Shown here piece by piece: positions 21,778 through 33,028 of a stretch of DNA of 64,000 bases (the stretch's first letter is position 1; each line of letters opens with the position of its first letter). The translations under genes were made by a program, and so were the position numbers. The notes under the pieces are model-generated. The model was not told the DNA's origin. It saw only the letters and a list, made by a program, of their open reading frames with translations, and made no database searches. The stretch is taken from contig CM066301.1 in the NCBI GenBank assembly GCA_033807695.1, positions 4,340,001-4,404,000 of the forward strand, read 5' to 3'. The stretch comes from Daedaleopsis sinensis (taxonomy: Eukaryota; Basidiomycota; Agaricomycetes; Polyporales; Polyporaceae).

Positions 21778-22209
21778 ATGGTGATCGTCGTCAAGCGCAA
21801 GCTGTATCACGTCAGTACGAAATGCTGAAATGGCCCGTTTGGTGGTACTGACCGTAGTGCCCGCAGGTGTTTGCGTCTCTGTTCAAGATCAGCCACGGCG
21901 ATCGAGGACGCCTGCACTGGGACGATTTCGTCGCGGTGAGTAGAACTATCGCGTGTAGCATACCGGCCGCGCTAACCTTGGCCACAGGCGATGACCGCGG
22001 TCGGATTCGTCTACCAAACAGGCCGGAAGGGACGCAAAGGCGGGCGGGGATCTGCTCGGGTGTTTGTCCCAGGCCCGAGTGTGCCGTCGAGCCGGCGATT
22101 TCATTGCCACGAGGTCAGTGGTGTACTCAGACGGCGAACGCGTACTCACCTTCATTGTCTACAGCCCCATCCGAATCACGAGCTGACGGACGCTATGCAA
22201 AATCAGTAA
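21778..22209 (+). CDS. Small protein with a HicA-like/dsRBD-type fold, possibly a fragment of a larger family
   Basis: Four short exons join in phase 0: 21778-21810, 21867-21935, 21988-22113 and 22165-22209, giving 90 residues. The pattern KRKLYHVFASLF, then LHWDDFVAAMTAVGF, then SARVFVP, then FHCHEPHP matches the C-terminal domain of a widespread fungal protein family, in which W-x-DF-x2-AM-x2-VGF, G-S-x-W-x-F and FH-EPHP follow one another. That domain resembles the HicA mRNA-interferase fold (strand-helix with a His near the end). The usual conserved basic tail after PHP is cut short to about ten residues. Full-length relatives carry this at the end of a long protein, so this is either a stand-alone minimal version or a remnant. 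The perfect splice phases argue against simple decay. Confidence 0.5.
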
Positions 22210-22971
22210 GTAGGGTTAGCCGGGGTGGAGAACGATATCTGATGCGTACAGTACAGTTTGAGCACGAGGCTGGCATTGACTTACGGTTGGCAAAGCAGCG
22301 ACTTCGTACAGTCGTAGTACGATTGTTCTCATCAGAAACTGGGGATCCGGGAGAGCTATGTTTGTCGCGTAGAAATAGAGGCGAGTTAGTGAAGTTACTA
22401 ATGCACGCGCAGTTTTGAAATATCGAGGGCCTGCACGCGACGCGTGCATACGCCATATCACCCGCTCGTTCGTCAATGAAACAATGTTTGGGAGACTGTA
22501 AGATTCGTAATACATTGGAACTACTAGTACGTCACCCGTGTATGTACAGTAGGCTATGACATCACGCGCCTTTTGCCTCCGCGTCCGCCCTCGTGCCTGC
22601 TATGGACCTTACCGGTGTCCAAACGATGGACCGTGGGGCCAGGTCGCTCGCGCAGATTCTTGCGCGAGGTCCATCAGGGTCCATCATCGGCGAGACGGGT
22701 GTTCCTAAGACCGTCTCAGACCTGGCCCGCCCTTATCGGCGCGCACCAACTGTCTCCTATCAATGTCGCGCACGCTTGATCAACACTCCGATATCCGTTT
22801 ATCCTTCGTCCAATCCTGGCCTTCGTACAGCACAGCATGGTACTTGCAAGTCCCTTCGGTCTGTTACGCCGGGGACTTGCAAGTGACTGTGTATACGACT
22901 CCAGGCCAAGCCACCAAGAAGGCTAAGACCATGAGCGAAGGTCAGACTTATATCATCGTGTAGTCTGCACC

Positions 22972-25363
22972 TTGGACTTACCAAGTCAAGCACGTACAGC
23001 TCCCGGTGAGACGTTGTCCACGTCGAAGGCGCCGGCCAAAGTCTCCAGGACGCCCACCACATCGGCTAAGCCAAGGACCTCATCAGCCACTGCCACTCGG
23101 GATGTCATACGAGGCGCTGCTCACAACGGTATGTCCTCCCGGGTGCCCAGGTACCCACAGAGATGATGCATAGTTGTCTGTTCTGATATTGTGATAGTTG
23201 TTCCAGATCTGTCGGACTCGAGCGACTCAGACAGCGAAACACTGTACGCGTCAATGCAACGCACCCAAGACGCAACACCGGGTTCTACCGCCAAGGTCTT
23301 GAGACGTACGCTTAATACGCCCTTCATAGGTGCTTTGTTGGACTTATGGCTGACACAAGGGGATCACTTCACAGGACGTACCGTGGTCCCCTCTGACAAT
23401 GTCAACACCGTCGCCGGCTCTGATGCCGAACCTCCCGCCATCAGCGATGATGGTGACTCCGAGGACCTATTCGTCCCTGACGAGGACGGTGTTGAATACG
23501 CTACTGACGACGACGACGATTTGGGAGATCTAGACGAAGAGGCTGAGTATCTTGGGGCCCAACTCCAATCAGAGGTACGTACCTCAGTTGATACTGGTGC
23601 CACGCTGAACGTGCGGGCCGGGGCGCACAGCAACCCGTCTGGGTCCAGCCGCGCAACCACTCGGAGAACCCCTCAGCTCCAAGCGAGATAGATGCGTCTG
23701 AGGTTGGCGTCGGCGAAGGGCCTAAGAAGGGGAAAAATAGGGGTGAGGGAGTTGAACTTGCGATTCCAGCCCTGGTGCTGCAGGCAGAATGACGGAGTTA
23801 GTACTCACCCTGCGGTGCGACAGTGCCACACCTGCAAGTCGAAGACTGGGACGAGGAGATGCGGGGCGACGCTGAAGCAATGGAGGTCGACGAGGCCGAG
23901 GTCGTTGACCAGAGCCAACAAGGCAAGCGCCCCGCAACGCGTTCAGCGCCGAACAAGGTTCGTGTTGATACTACTGCACCCGTTCTATTCCCAGGCCTCA
24001 ACTTATACTACCTCCATGCCCAGGAACCCCCTTCGCAGCCAACCCACATCCGCGAGCTCGAACTCCCTCTCTGGAAAGACCAAGGCAAACCCCCCAAGGC
24101 CGCTCACGCCTCTGCCGCGGGTGTTGCGGCTGCAGATACGTTCGACCTGTCCGAACACGAATACGCGGATGGTGTCGTTGACGACAAGCACAAGTACGAC
24201 TACAGCGACGACGAGGACAACCCCGCTGGTGGCTACGCGATCACACCCCCGACCCAACCAGGGGGTGTCCTGTCCCTCACGGCTCAACACCCGCACATAG
24301 TCGGCACCGTCCGCCGCAGCTTCACTCTCATGGAGCGTGAGCTTCTCTTCGTCAACGCATTCCCGGACGCCGTTGGCAGGTTCCGTTTTGTGGCCAAGGC
24401 CATGCAAACCGCTGCCGGGGATCTTGGCCATAACAGCCTCAAGCAGCGTCTGTGTACTGACGAAGACTTCCTTCGTGCTCTGATCCCCCTGGTGAGTCCT
24501 CTTCGACTGCCCTCTACTACTGCATCTAGTCCAATGCAGCCCCTTTCATTCTGCAGACCAATCAACGTGCAAGCACCTTCCGCGGTGTCGTCAAGAAGAT
24601 CACGGACAGCTCAGTTGTCGCCTTCTATGACCTCAAGCCAGGCCAATGCACTGCGAAGATCGAATTTCTGTTGGAATGGCTTGTATATATATATCCTCAC
24701 ACGTTCAAGGTGCGTACTCGACACACATCACATCCAAGTTCCAGGTTGTCGCACCCTCGTCACTCCGTGCTCATCCACGTCAGGTCGGCGATGGGCAAAG
24801 CCTCGTCTCGTACGCAAAACCATACCAGCACAACATCGTCGAACACGCCCTCCGAATGTGCTTCTTTGATGGCACGCACTCTGCAGCTGCTCGCGAAGCC
24901 CACCGCTTCTCTTCCGTTCTCGACGATCGACCTGATGAGAAGGAGATCCCGCTCGCTATGCTCGCTCTCGTGGCCACTGCTGTATGTACTGCTCCGACCT
25001 CGCCACCGATGACTACTACCATGCGATGAATACTGACATGCACCTCACAGATACACGCCTCCTTAACAGAGTGGAAGAGTGGGGCCCACAAGACCATTCC
25101 TTTTTCAGCCGACACGTATCTTGATGTGTACAACGAACATGTCATCACGCTCAATGGGATCAAGGATGGGAACGTGCGTGGTTATCATATGATGATGCAC
25201 AAACTGTACAAGGGTGCAAGGTGCGTACTCAAAACGCTCCGGATCATCTAACGTTATTCACTGCCCTTCTGTCTATAGTGGTGTGGCTGCTCCAGCCCTG
25301 TCCCGCACGAAGGCCCTCGCCCACATTGACCTCGCCGGTATGGAGATTGATGGAGATTTCTAG
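22972..25363 (+). CDS. DUF6532-domain protein
   Basis: The 3' half is firm: exons end with donors at about 24491, 24710, 24982 and 25221 and close at the TAG of 25361-25363. The C-terminal domain shows STFRGVVKKITDSSVVAFYDL, a LVYIYPHTFK segment, FFDGTHSAAAREAHRF, EIPLAMLALVATAIHASL, EWKSGA and DTYLDVYNEHV. This is the layout of DUF6532, a domain of unknown function found in Agaricomycete families. The upstream exons are low complexity: a basic Thr/Ser/Pro-rich start, then an acidic D-rich stretch (near 23190-23570) and GPKKGKNR. The first exon is not resolved; frames from 22602 may also belong to it. No function is known, and nothing suggests a broken gene in the domain. Confidence 0.75.
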
Positions 25364-26684
25364 TTCCGAACACCCCCAACCCCCAACGCGGTCGTTCACC
25401 TGTCGTACGTGCATGTACTAAAATCCTAATCTGTCCATCCCGGGTCCCCTCCACGCTCATTTCACCCCATCCCGCTCGCTCCCACCACACTCATTTCATC
25501 CGCCGCTGGCCCGTCCCCCTTTCAACAAGCATTATGCATGTCTTCACACACCTGTACCGTATTGCTCAGGTCGTGAACTCGGACTCTCTACTACTACTAG
25601 TTCTGCACGGTCAGTTCTCTACTAGATACTGCCACATGTGTACCAGTACGTAGTCGTTACCTATAGCCTCGCTGAGACGTTGCAATGGTCATCATTACTT
25701 CTCGCGAACAATACCGGTGTGCGTTCGAAATGGTCTACCCCGCTTAGTGTGCTATTAGGCTGCTTTAGACAGGCTCATACATTGTGATAACGTACGCGAA
25801 CCAAGGACTAATGGGTGCTATAGACGGTAATTATACAATGACCTTCCGAATTATCATAACGCTCTAATGATCTTTATTAGAGGTAATGAGGCTATATTAT
25901 CCTGAGTAGCACTTCGGGTTTTCCCTGATGACTTTGTGTTACTGCTGCATCTCCCGAGTGGCACTGCCAGTAGGACTGAGATGTGGCGGATAGTCAGTTT
26001 GGGGGGCGGTTACGGTGAGCGCAAGGAACAAGTACTGCTATGAAAGGCGTGAACGGCAAAATGTTGAGGGGTGCCAATAGCAGTCACTAGTGGGACTTAC
26101 CAACAGGTGGTGCCACATGAGTGCCTCCAATTGTTTAGCTCGCCAGGATCCGCATGGCGAGCCTTTCCAGTACTGGGTTTTGCCTACGGACGGTGGCAGT
26201 GCCACCGGGGTGCCTCGTCCCCACGGTGCCAGTGACAGCAGGCTTGTCGAACATCATGCATCAGTACTCAGTACTCAGTGCGGAGAGATCCCTTACTAAG
26301 GCGACGACCGTGGGTCGTGACGCCCTGGCCGAAGGCAAATCAGTCAGCCATAAGTGCCTAGCCCTACCTAGCGGCGGCGGGTCACAGCGGGTCACACTCA
26401 GGGCGGCACTAGTGGTAGGCCTCAGAACTCCGTTAGCGGCCAGTGGCACCATCATGATTCAAGATAGATGATGAGGAAACCCGGATGAGAGCTTTGGTCA
26501 AAGCCTCAGGCCTCAAGGCTTCAGGACCAACGCCGCCCATGTACCACACAGGTACCCACAATTGTTTCTCGAAAGGCATCATACTAGAATCCGGCCCGGG
26601 CCCGGGGTGCCTCCGACATGCAGCTGCAGGTGCCGCACAAATCGTATTGTGATACTAGTAACGTGCCACATGAACTCAAAATGC
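25364..26684. other. Intergenic stretch left of the retrotransposon
   Basis: No gene is seen. The part 25540-26050 is relatively AT-rich compared with its surroundings. A short CAGTACTCAGTACTCAGTG repeat lies near 26262. The retrotransposon target site AATGC is at 26680-26684. Confidence 0.45.
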
Positions 26685-27059
26685 TGTAACGCTGTTACAC
26701 GGACCGGCTCGGGACACCGCTCGGACATAGACGTGACGGACGGATGACGGAGAGGTGACGGACAGAGGGACAGGCGGCGGACGCAGTGGATTGGACGGTA
26801 GCGGCGGACGGACGGGATTGGACACACGGAAGACGTTCGGACCTTTCATATTCGGTTCTCCTTACATACATATTCTCCTCGACGACCTGCGTTGCGCCTT
26901 AGTCCCTTCTCGCGCAACGCAGGTATGTCTCTTCTTATGCTCACTTGTATCTGTACTTATTAGTCCCTTCTCGCGCAACGCAGCCTTTGATCGTTATCCT
27001 GGCTGCGTGCCCTCGTGTGTTTATTCCAGTGTCCGCTGGCCACGACCGGCCAGCTTACA
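26685..27059 (+). repeat. 5' LTR
   Basis: This copy begins TGTAACGCTGTTACACGG and ends CCGGCCAGCTTACA. It carries a 24-bp direct repeat (26899-26922 and 26960-26983) and a hairpin with a perfect 12-bp stem (26886-26897 with 26912-26923). The offset to the 3' copy is a constant 5969 bp. Confidence 0.97.
26886..26923. promoter_or_regulatory. Conserved hairpin inside the LTR
   Basis: CCTGCGTTGCGC (26886-26897) and GCGCAACGCAGG (26912-26923) form a perfect 12-bp stem with a 14-nt loop. The right arm is part of a 24-bp direct repeat that recurs 61 bp later. The same structure is in the 3' LTR. It may be a regulatory, packaging or termination element; no function is shown by sequence alone. Confidence 0.6.
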
Positions 27060-27787
27060 CTTTTTTTTTAACGCCTCAAAGGCGCCACACACCCCAACGA
27101 GAATCATCCATACTCCACCCTTCTCGACGCCTTCGTTGAGCGCCGAGAACATCCTTCTGGACTTCCAGAAGCACCCGCCCTCCAGCAGGATATAGGCTGG
27201 ATCCCCCGGCATATTCTCCTTCCCACCCTCCAGTTTCCCGCACACACCAGTCCCCCAGTAACACCCGCACTCTGCCCGCCCTGTCCCAGCCCCGCCGAAA
27301 CCCCACCCGCCGTTCTCAGCGACGAACTCCAGTGTATATCGATACCAGTGCCCCGAAACTCTCCATCTACGACGTCACCCCGAGTGGTTCCGACATCACG
27401 GATCTGTCGTCTCCCACGTCCGCCGACCTCGCGGACGCGCTAAACGACAACATCCTCGCCGGACCCTCCGTCGTTCCGGATAGTGCACCCAAAGGTCCAC
27501 AAGACACAGGAAGCCAAGCTGAGTTACACTCAAGCTCTCCTTCCCCCATCATCTCCATTGCCCGCGTCCTCCCGCTTCCTAGTTCTTTTTCCCCTTCCAA
27601 CGTCTCTCTTCCCCCTTCTCCTGCCCGCATATACGCTCCTGTCACTTCCGATTCCGATTCCGATTCCGATTCTAGTCCCTTCGTTTCCCTCCCGTCCGTC
27701 CCGTCTCGTATCCTCCTCTCTACCTCACGTCTTTCTTCCGCCTCCAAATTCCATTCATTACCGCATACACGTACATATAACCACACA

Positions 27788-30700
27788 ATGCCAGACGTGG
27801 GCACTGCCACTCTCGACCAGAAGGACCCCACCAAGTGTCCGACGATCAAGAACGGCACCCTCGACCCCGAACTCCTACAGAGCTGGGTCGACATGGCTGA
27901 AGGATATTTCCTTCACAAGAACGTCGACGACGACCCCGGGAAACGTGCCAAGCTCGTCGCTTGCGGTTTCCAAGACCCCATCTTGAAGGCTTGGTGGCGC
28001 ACAAACGTCCTCTCCGATCTGCAGACTAAGACCTGGGACGACTTCGTACAAGACATGTACGACCAGTGGTTACCGGTCGGCTGGGACTCTGATCTCTACG
28101 CCGACATCCTCCGACTCGTCATGACCGAAGACCAGTCCTTCGAAGACTTCGCTCGCTCATTCGAATTGAAGAACCTACTCCTCGGGCGATCTCTACTGCT
28201 CATGGATGAGTCCACCATTCGCGTTAACATGGTTCCCCGCCTCACTCGTCGTCTCCGCCTCCTCTCTCAGTCCGACGTCTTCACCGGTTTCACCAAATAC
28301 CGCGACTGGAAGGCGGCGCTGATCACGGCGGACCGCGAATACACCACAACGGTGCGAGACATGCGCGCCCAGCTATCCGGTCGCGATCACAAGTTCCGCG
28401 CCGACTCCAACAACAAATCGAATCGCGCTCCCTTCTCCAGCTCGTCCCGATCGAACACCACTACCACACCCGCTCGCTCCTCCTCCGCGCGCGTGCCGCC
28501 CCTCACCGACGCCGAACGCGCCCTGCTCATGGCCAACAAGGGTTGTCTTAAGTGTCGGAGGTTCAACGCCGGCCACTTGCGCGACGCTTGCCCTAACGGC
28601 TTCCCCGACGCGTCTTCTTACCGGACTCTCACCCAAGGCGACGTTGACGCCTCAACTAAGTCTACAACGAACACTGGACCTTCGTCGAAGCCCTCCGGTT
28701 CCTCCTCCCGCAAGACCTTCGCAGCAGTGAACACGTCTACATCTCGCTCACCATCTCCTACGTCGTCGAACGTCGTGCCTGTCGGCGCCGTCTTGGCACA
28801 CTCTGTCAACACCCTCGGCACAGACTCCGACGATGCTATCTGGATCTCAGGGGGTGAGAGCTCAGAGGACGAGTGCGTCATCTCGTCCCCGCAACCTGTC
28901 TGGCTTGCTTCCATCACATCTCCTACCTCCTCGTCCGTTGATGTTGAAGAGATGCTGATGGACACGGGTTCGCCTTCAGTTCTTATTAGACAAGATGTCG
29001 CCAACGCGCACTCACTGCGCAGTCACACGCTACACAAACCTTTCAACTATACCGACGCGTTCGATGGAGTCAACAAGGTTGCGAAGCAGTTCTGTCGATT
29101 CCAGGTCACGGCGAGGGACGGGTCTTACACATCTCGTTCCTGCATCGCGATCATTGTCCCATCACTAGCCTACCCTGTAATTCTTGGCACGACCTTCCTC
29201 GCTGCCAACAATCTCCTCGTCGATGTAGCCAATCATGCCCTTTGGGACACCACATCCGGTCGCGATCTTTTCTCTCGACAACCTCGCCCCCCTCGCCCCA
29301 ATGAGTCTCCAGCTGATCGTCGCCGCCAAGAACGCGAGTACGACGACTTACATCGCCGTCTACACCGCACACGCATCTCCGACGTTAACCGTCAGTTCCT
29401 CGAGACCGCCACACGAACTCCCACCATCTTCGAACAAGTCGATATGCTGCCTGCGCCTTCAACCATCGGTGCAGTACGCACACAAGTCCAACGTCTCGCT
29501 TTCGCTGAGCGACTTTCCGTCCTTGACTCCCGTATGAAAAAGAAGTTCGCTTACCTGTTCCCTGCAGACATACCTCCCACACACCGTCTCCCGGACGACG
29601 TCTTCCACGAGATCCACCTCAAAGACGCCCAGCTTTCCATCGTCCGTCGGACTTACGACTGTCCGAAGAAATACCGTGAAGCGTGGAAGACACTACTCGA
29701 CCAGCACCTCGCTGCCGGTCGCCTTCGTCCATCTTCCTCTCCCTACGCTTCCCCTTCGTTCTTAGTACCGAAAGCTGACCCTACTGCTCTTCCTAGATGG
29801 GTCAACGACTACCGCACCTTGAACGCAAACACCATACCCGACGCTTATCCCCTTCCGAGTATACAAGAAATACTATCGGACTGCGCACGCGGTAAGATCT
29901 GGGGTAAATTAGACATGACTAACTCGTTCTTTCAGACGAAGGTCCACCCCGATCACATCAAATACACCGCGGTCACTACACCCTTCGGGCTCTACGAATG
30001 GACGGTCATGCCCCAAGGATGTCGCAACGCACCTAGCACACACCAGCGGCGCATGTACAACGCCTTACACCCCTTCATCGGCTCTATCTGCCACGTATAC
30101 CTCGATGATATTATCATCTGGTCCTCAGACGTTGACGAACACATCCGTAACGTCAACACCATCTTATCCGCGCTCCAGTCCCATTCCCTATTCTGCTCGC
30201 TTAAAAAGACTTCTCTTTTCTGCACAGAACTTAATTTCCTAGGTCACAACATATCCTTGGACGGCATCCGTCCGGATGGTTCCAAGATCGCCCGCATTCT
30301 CGACTGGCCCGTACCGACCTCTGCACACGACGTCCGGGCTTTCCTCGGATTAGTGCGGTACATCGCCAATTTCCTCCCGAAGCTCGCACACCACACGTCC
30401 GTTCTCAACCCGCTTACCACCAAGGAGGCGGAAAAGAACTTCGAATGGACTTCCGAACACGCTTTCGCGTTCGACGCAGTGAAACGCCTCGTCACCAGTC
30501 ACGAGTGCCTCACCGCGATCGACCACTCGAACCTCAGTAACAACCAGATCTTCGTGTCAACTGACGCGAGCGATTATTGCACAGGTGCTGTGCTCTCTTA
30601 TGGAGAGAGTCTCGAGACCGCTCGCCCTGTCGCCTTCGAATCTGCTCAACTTTCCGGCGCCGAACTCAATTACCCGGTGCACGAAAAGGAACTACTCGCG

Positions 30701-32620
30701 ATCGTTCGGGCGCTCAAGAAATGGCGTGTCGATTTACTCGGAGTACCTTTCACCGTTTTCACAGACCACCGCACGCTAGAAAATTTCTCTTCACAGAAAC
30801 ACCTGTCCCGGCGACAGGCCCGCTGGCAGGAGTTTCTAGGGCAATACGATTACACCATCACCTACATTCGCGGAGAAGATAACTCCGTCGCGGACGCGCT
30901 TTCACGACGCAAACCACTCGACGGGCCCTCTCCTTCGTCCCCATCGCCTGTGGTCGCCGTCGGTGCCCTGTGTCTCCTGCGAGACGCCTCATCCGCCATG
31001 CGCGCACATCCTCCTCCTGGCCCACGACGTCACTTCGCAGCCATCAACGCCGGTTCCCTGCGCGTGGCAACAGATCCCGCGTGGCTAGAACGGATCCGCT
31101 CTGGCTATCGCGAGGACAAGTGGTGTCTCCGTTTATTATCCTCCCTCACGAACGCTAAAGATCCTCTCTCCCCGCTGCTCGCAGGTGATCTCGACGGTTT
31201 TTCCGTAGCCGGCATTGCCGTTCGCGACGGCCTCCTCTTCGCAGGCGACCGACTCTGCATCCCTCGCGTGAACGACCTCCGCGAGGGACTCTACCGTCTC
31301 GCTCACGACAGTCTCGGACACTTCGGATCCGAGAAGTCATACGCATCGCTCCGCTCATCCTACTACTGGCCAAATATGCGCCGCGATCTCGAAACGCTCT
31401 ACATTCCCTCCTGCGACGCTTGCCAACGCAACAAACCGTCTACCAAATGTCCTACCGGTCCCCTCCACCCACTACCCGTTCCCGACGCCCGTTTCGACAG
31501 TATCTGTATCGACTTCGTCGGTACGCTACCCGACGACGGCGGCAACAACTGCATCGCCACCATCACCGACCGTCTCGGAGGAGACGTCAGACTCATCCCT
31601 ACCCGCTCGGACATCTCTGCCGAGGATTTCGCCGTTCTCTTCTTCCAGTTCTGGTACTGCGAGAACGGCTTACCCCTGCACATCATCTCCGATCGCGACA
31701 AGCTTTTCATCAGCAAGTTCTGGAAATCGCTACACAAACTATCCGGCGTCGATCTTCGCATGTCCACGTCTTACCACCCGGAGACCGACGGCGCTAGCGA
31801 GCGGACGAACCGCACTATGATCCAAATGTTGCGCTACCACGTATCGCGCAACCAGCGCGGCTGGGTTCGCGCTCTCCACCTCGTCCGTTTTCAAATCATG
31901 AACACGGTTAACACTTCGACGGGGTTCTCGCCTTTCCAGCTACGTCTCGGTTGCGCTCCGCGCATCCTTCCTCCCATATCATCTGCTCGCACCGCTGACA
32001 TCGTTGACTCCGCAGATGACGAGGGCACTCGCGCTGCTCAAATCATCTCACAAATTGAGACGGACGTGCTCGAAGCGCAGGACAACCTCCTGCTTGCGAA
32101 GACGAACCAGGCACTCGCTGCCGATGCTCATCGCAGAGCCGAAGTTCCTTACGCCGTCGGCGATCAAGTCCTCTTGTCTACATTCCACCGTCGACGGGAC
32201 TACATGCAACGCGGCGATCATCGTGTCGCCAAGTTCATGGTCCGATACGACGGACCTTACGTCGTGTCACTCGCGCATCCCGAAACATCTTCGTACACGC
32301 TCTCACTCCCTCCTTCGATGAATATACACCCTACGTTCCACGCCTCACTCCTCAAACCATACCTCCCCAACGACGACATCCTCTTCCCCGCTCGCGCCCA
32401 TCCCGAACCTGGTCCAGTCATGACCGCTGATGGCGAGGAGTTCCTCGTCGAACGCATCCTCGACCACAAGCGCATCGGTCGCGGCTACCGTTTCCTCGTG
32501 CGCTGGTTCGGTTACGGCTCAGGTTCGGACTCCTGGCTACCCGGCCGCGAAGTCAAGGACCTTGTCGCCCTCGACGACTACCTCAAGCTGCACTCGCTCG
32601 ACTTGCGCGTTCCCGCTTGA
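27788..32620 (+). CDS. Gag-pol polyprotein of a chromodomain Ty3/gypsy retrotransposon
   Basis: The frame is open from 27332, but the first in-frame ATG is at 27788, giving 1610 residues. Order of domains: a Gag capsid-like helical region; a zinc knuckle near residue 253 with spacing CX2CX6HX4C; an aspartic protease with DTGS near residue 392; reverse transcriptase with DYRTLN, LDMTNSFFQ and YLDD near residue 771; RNase H starting at TDASDY (Asp about 926); integrase with an HHCC finger (H...H, CDAC) and catalytic Asp 1242, Asp 1302 and Glu 1338 (D,D35E spacing); and a C-terminal chromodomain (about 1555-1605; VERIL, YRFLVRWFGY, DSWLP). The chromodomain places it among chromoviruses, where it can guide integration to chromatin. 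There is no internal stop or frameshift, and gag and pol share one frame. Confidence 0.96.
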   Translation: MPDVGTATLDQKDPTKCPTIKNGTLDPELLQSWVDMAEGYFLHKNVDDDPGKRAKLVACGFQDPILKAWWRTNVLSDLQTKTWDDFVQDMYDQWLPVGWDSDLYADILRLVMTEDQSFEDFARSFELKNLLLGRSLLLMDESTIRVNMVPRLTRRLRLLSQSDVFTGFTKYRDWKAALITADREYTTTVRDMRAQLSGRDHKFRADSNNKSNRAPFSSSSRSNTTTTPARSSSARVPPLTDAERALLMANKGCLKCRRFNAGHLRDACPNGFPDASSYRTLTQGDVDASTKSTTNTGPSSKPSGSSSRKTFAAVNTSTSRSPSPTSSNVVPVGAVLAHSVNTLGTDSDDAIWISGGESSEDECVISSPQPVWLASITSPTSSSVDVEEMLMDTGSPSVLIRQDVANAHSLRSHTLHKPFNYTDAFDGVNKVAKQFCRFQVTARDGSYTSRSCIAIIVPSLAYPVILGTTFLAANNLLVDVANHALWDTTSGRDLFSRQPRPPRPNESPADRRRQEREYDDLHRRLHRTRISDVNRQFLETATRTPTIFEQVDMLPAPSTIGAVRTQVQRLAFAERLSVLDSRMKKKFAYLFPADIPPTHRLPDDVFHEIHLKDAQLSIVRRTYDCPKKYREAWKTLLDQHLAAGRLRPSSSPYASPSFLVPKADPTALPRWVNDYRTLNANTIPDAYPLPSIQEILSDCARGKIWGKLDMTNSFFQTKVHPDHIKYTAVTTPFGLYEWTVMPQGCRNAPSTHQRRMYNALHPFIGSICHVYLDDIIIWSSDVDEHIRNVNTILSALQSHSLFCSLKKTSLFCTELNFLGHNISLDGIRPDGSKIARILDWPVPTSAHDVRAFLGLVRYIANFLPKLAHHTSVLNPLTTKEAEKNFEWTSEHAFAFDAVKRLVTSHECLTAIDHSNLSNNQIFVSTDASDYCTGAVLSYGESLETARPVAFESAQLSGAELNYPVHEKELLAIVRALKKWRVDLLGVPFTVFTDHRTLENFSSQKHLSRRQARWQEFLGQYDYTITYIRGEDNSVADALSRRKPLDGPSPSSPSPVVAVGALCLLRDASSAMRAHPPPGPRRHFAAINAGSLRVATDPAWLERIRSGYREDKWCLRLLSSLTNAKDPLSPLLAGDLDGFSVAGIAVRDGLLFAGDRLCIPRVNDLREGLYRLAHDSLGHFGSEKSYASLRSSYYWPNMRRDLETLYIPSCDACQRNKPSTKCPTGPLHPLPVPDARFDSICIDFVGTLPDDGGNNCIATITDRLGGDVRLIPTRSDISAEDFAVLFFQFWYCENGLPLHIISDRDKLFISKFWKSLHKLSGVDLRMSTSYHPETDGASERTNRTMIQMLRYHVSRNQRGWVRALHLVRFQIMNTVNTSTGFSPFQLRLGCAPRILPPISSARTADIVDSADDEGTRAAQIISQIETDVLEAQDNLLLAKTNQALAADAHRRAEVPYAVGDQVLLSTFHRRRDYMQRGDHRVAKFMVRYDGPYVVSLAHPETSSYTLSLPPSMNIHPTFHASLLKPYLPNDDILFPARAHPEPGPVMTADGEEFLVERILDHKRIGRGYRFLVRWFGYGSGSDSWLPGREVKDLVALDDYLKLHSLDLRVPA

Positions 32621-32640
32621 ACACCGGCTCGATTCTTCCT

Positions 32641-32653
32641 GGATGGGGAGGAG
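32641..32653 (+). promoter_or_regulatory. Polypurine tract for plus-strand priming
   Basis: GGATGGGGAGGAG directly precedes the 3' LTR, 20 bp after the gag-pol stop codon. Its position and purine content fit the standard primer for plus-strand DNA synthesis. Confidence 0.8.
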
Positions 32654-33028
32654 TGTAACGCTGTTACACGGACCGGCTCGGGACACCGCTCGGACATAGA
32701 CGTGACGGACGGATGACGGAGAGGTGACGGACAGAGGGACAGGCGGCGGACGCAGTGGATTGGACGGTAGCGGCGGACGGACGGGATTGGACACACGGAA
32801 GACGTTCGGACCTTTCATATTCGGTTCTCCTTACATACATATTCTCCTCGACGACCTGCGTTGCGCCTTAGTCCCTTCTCGCGCAACGCAGGTATGTCTC
32901 TTCTTATGCTCACTTGTATCTGTACTTATTAGTCCCTTCTCGCGCAACGCAGCCTTTGATCGTTATCCTGGCTGCGTGCCCTCGTGTGTTTATTCCAGTG
33001 TCCGCTGGCCACGACCGGCCAGCTTACA
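32654..33028 (+). repeat. 3' LTR
   Basis: This is the same sequence as the 5' LTR as far as read, from TGTAACG to CTTACA. It is followed by the AATGC duplication at 33029-33033. Confidence 0.97.

Noticed and set aside
26755..27195. ORF inside each LTR (second copy at 32724-33194)
   Set aside because: It reads across the LTR edge and simply repeats because the LTRs are duplicated; no domain and no proper start context.
27367..32475. Antisense ORFs opposite gag-pol
   Set aside because: They mirror the codon pattern of the large sense frame and have no motifs of their own.
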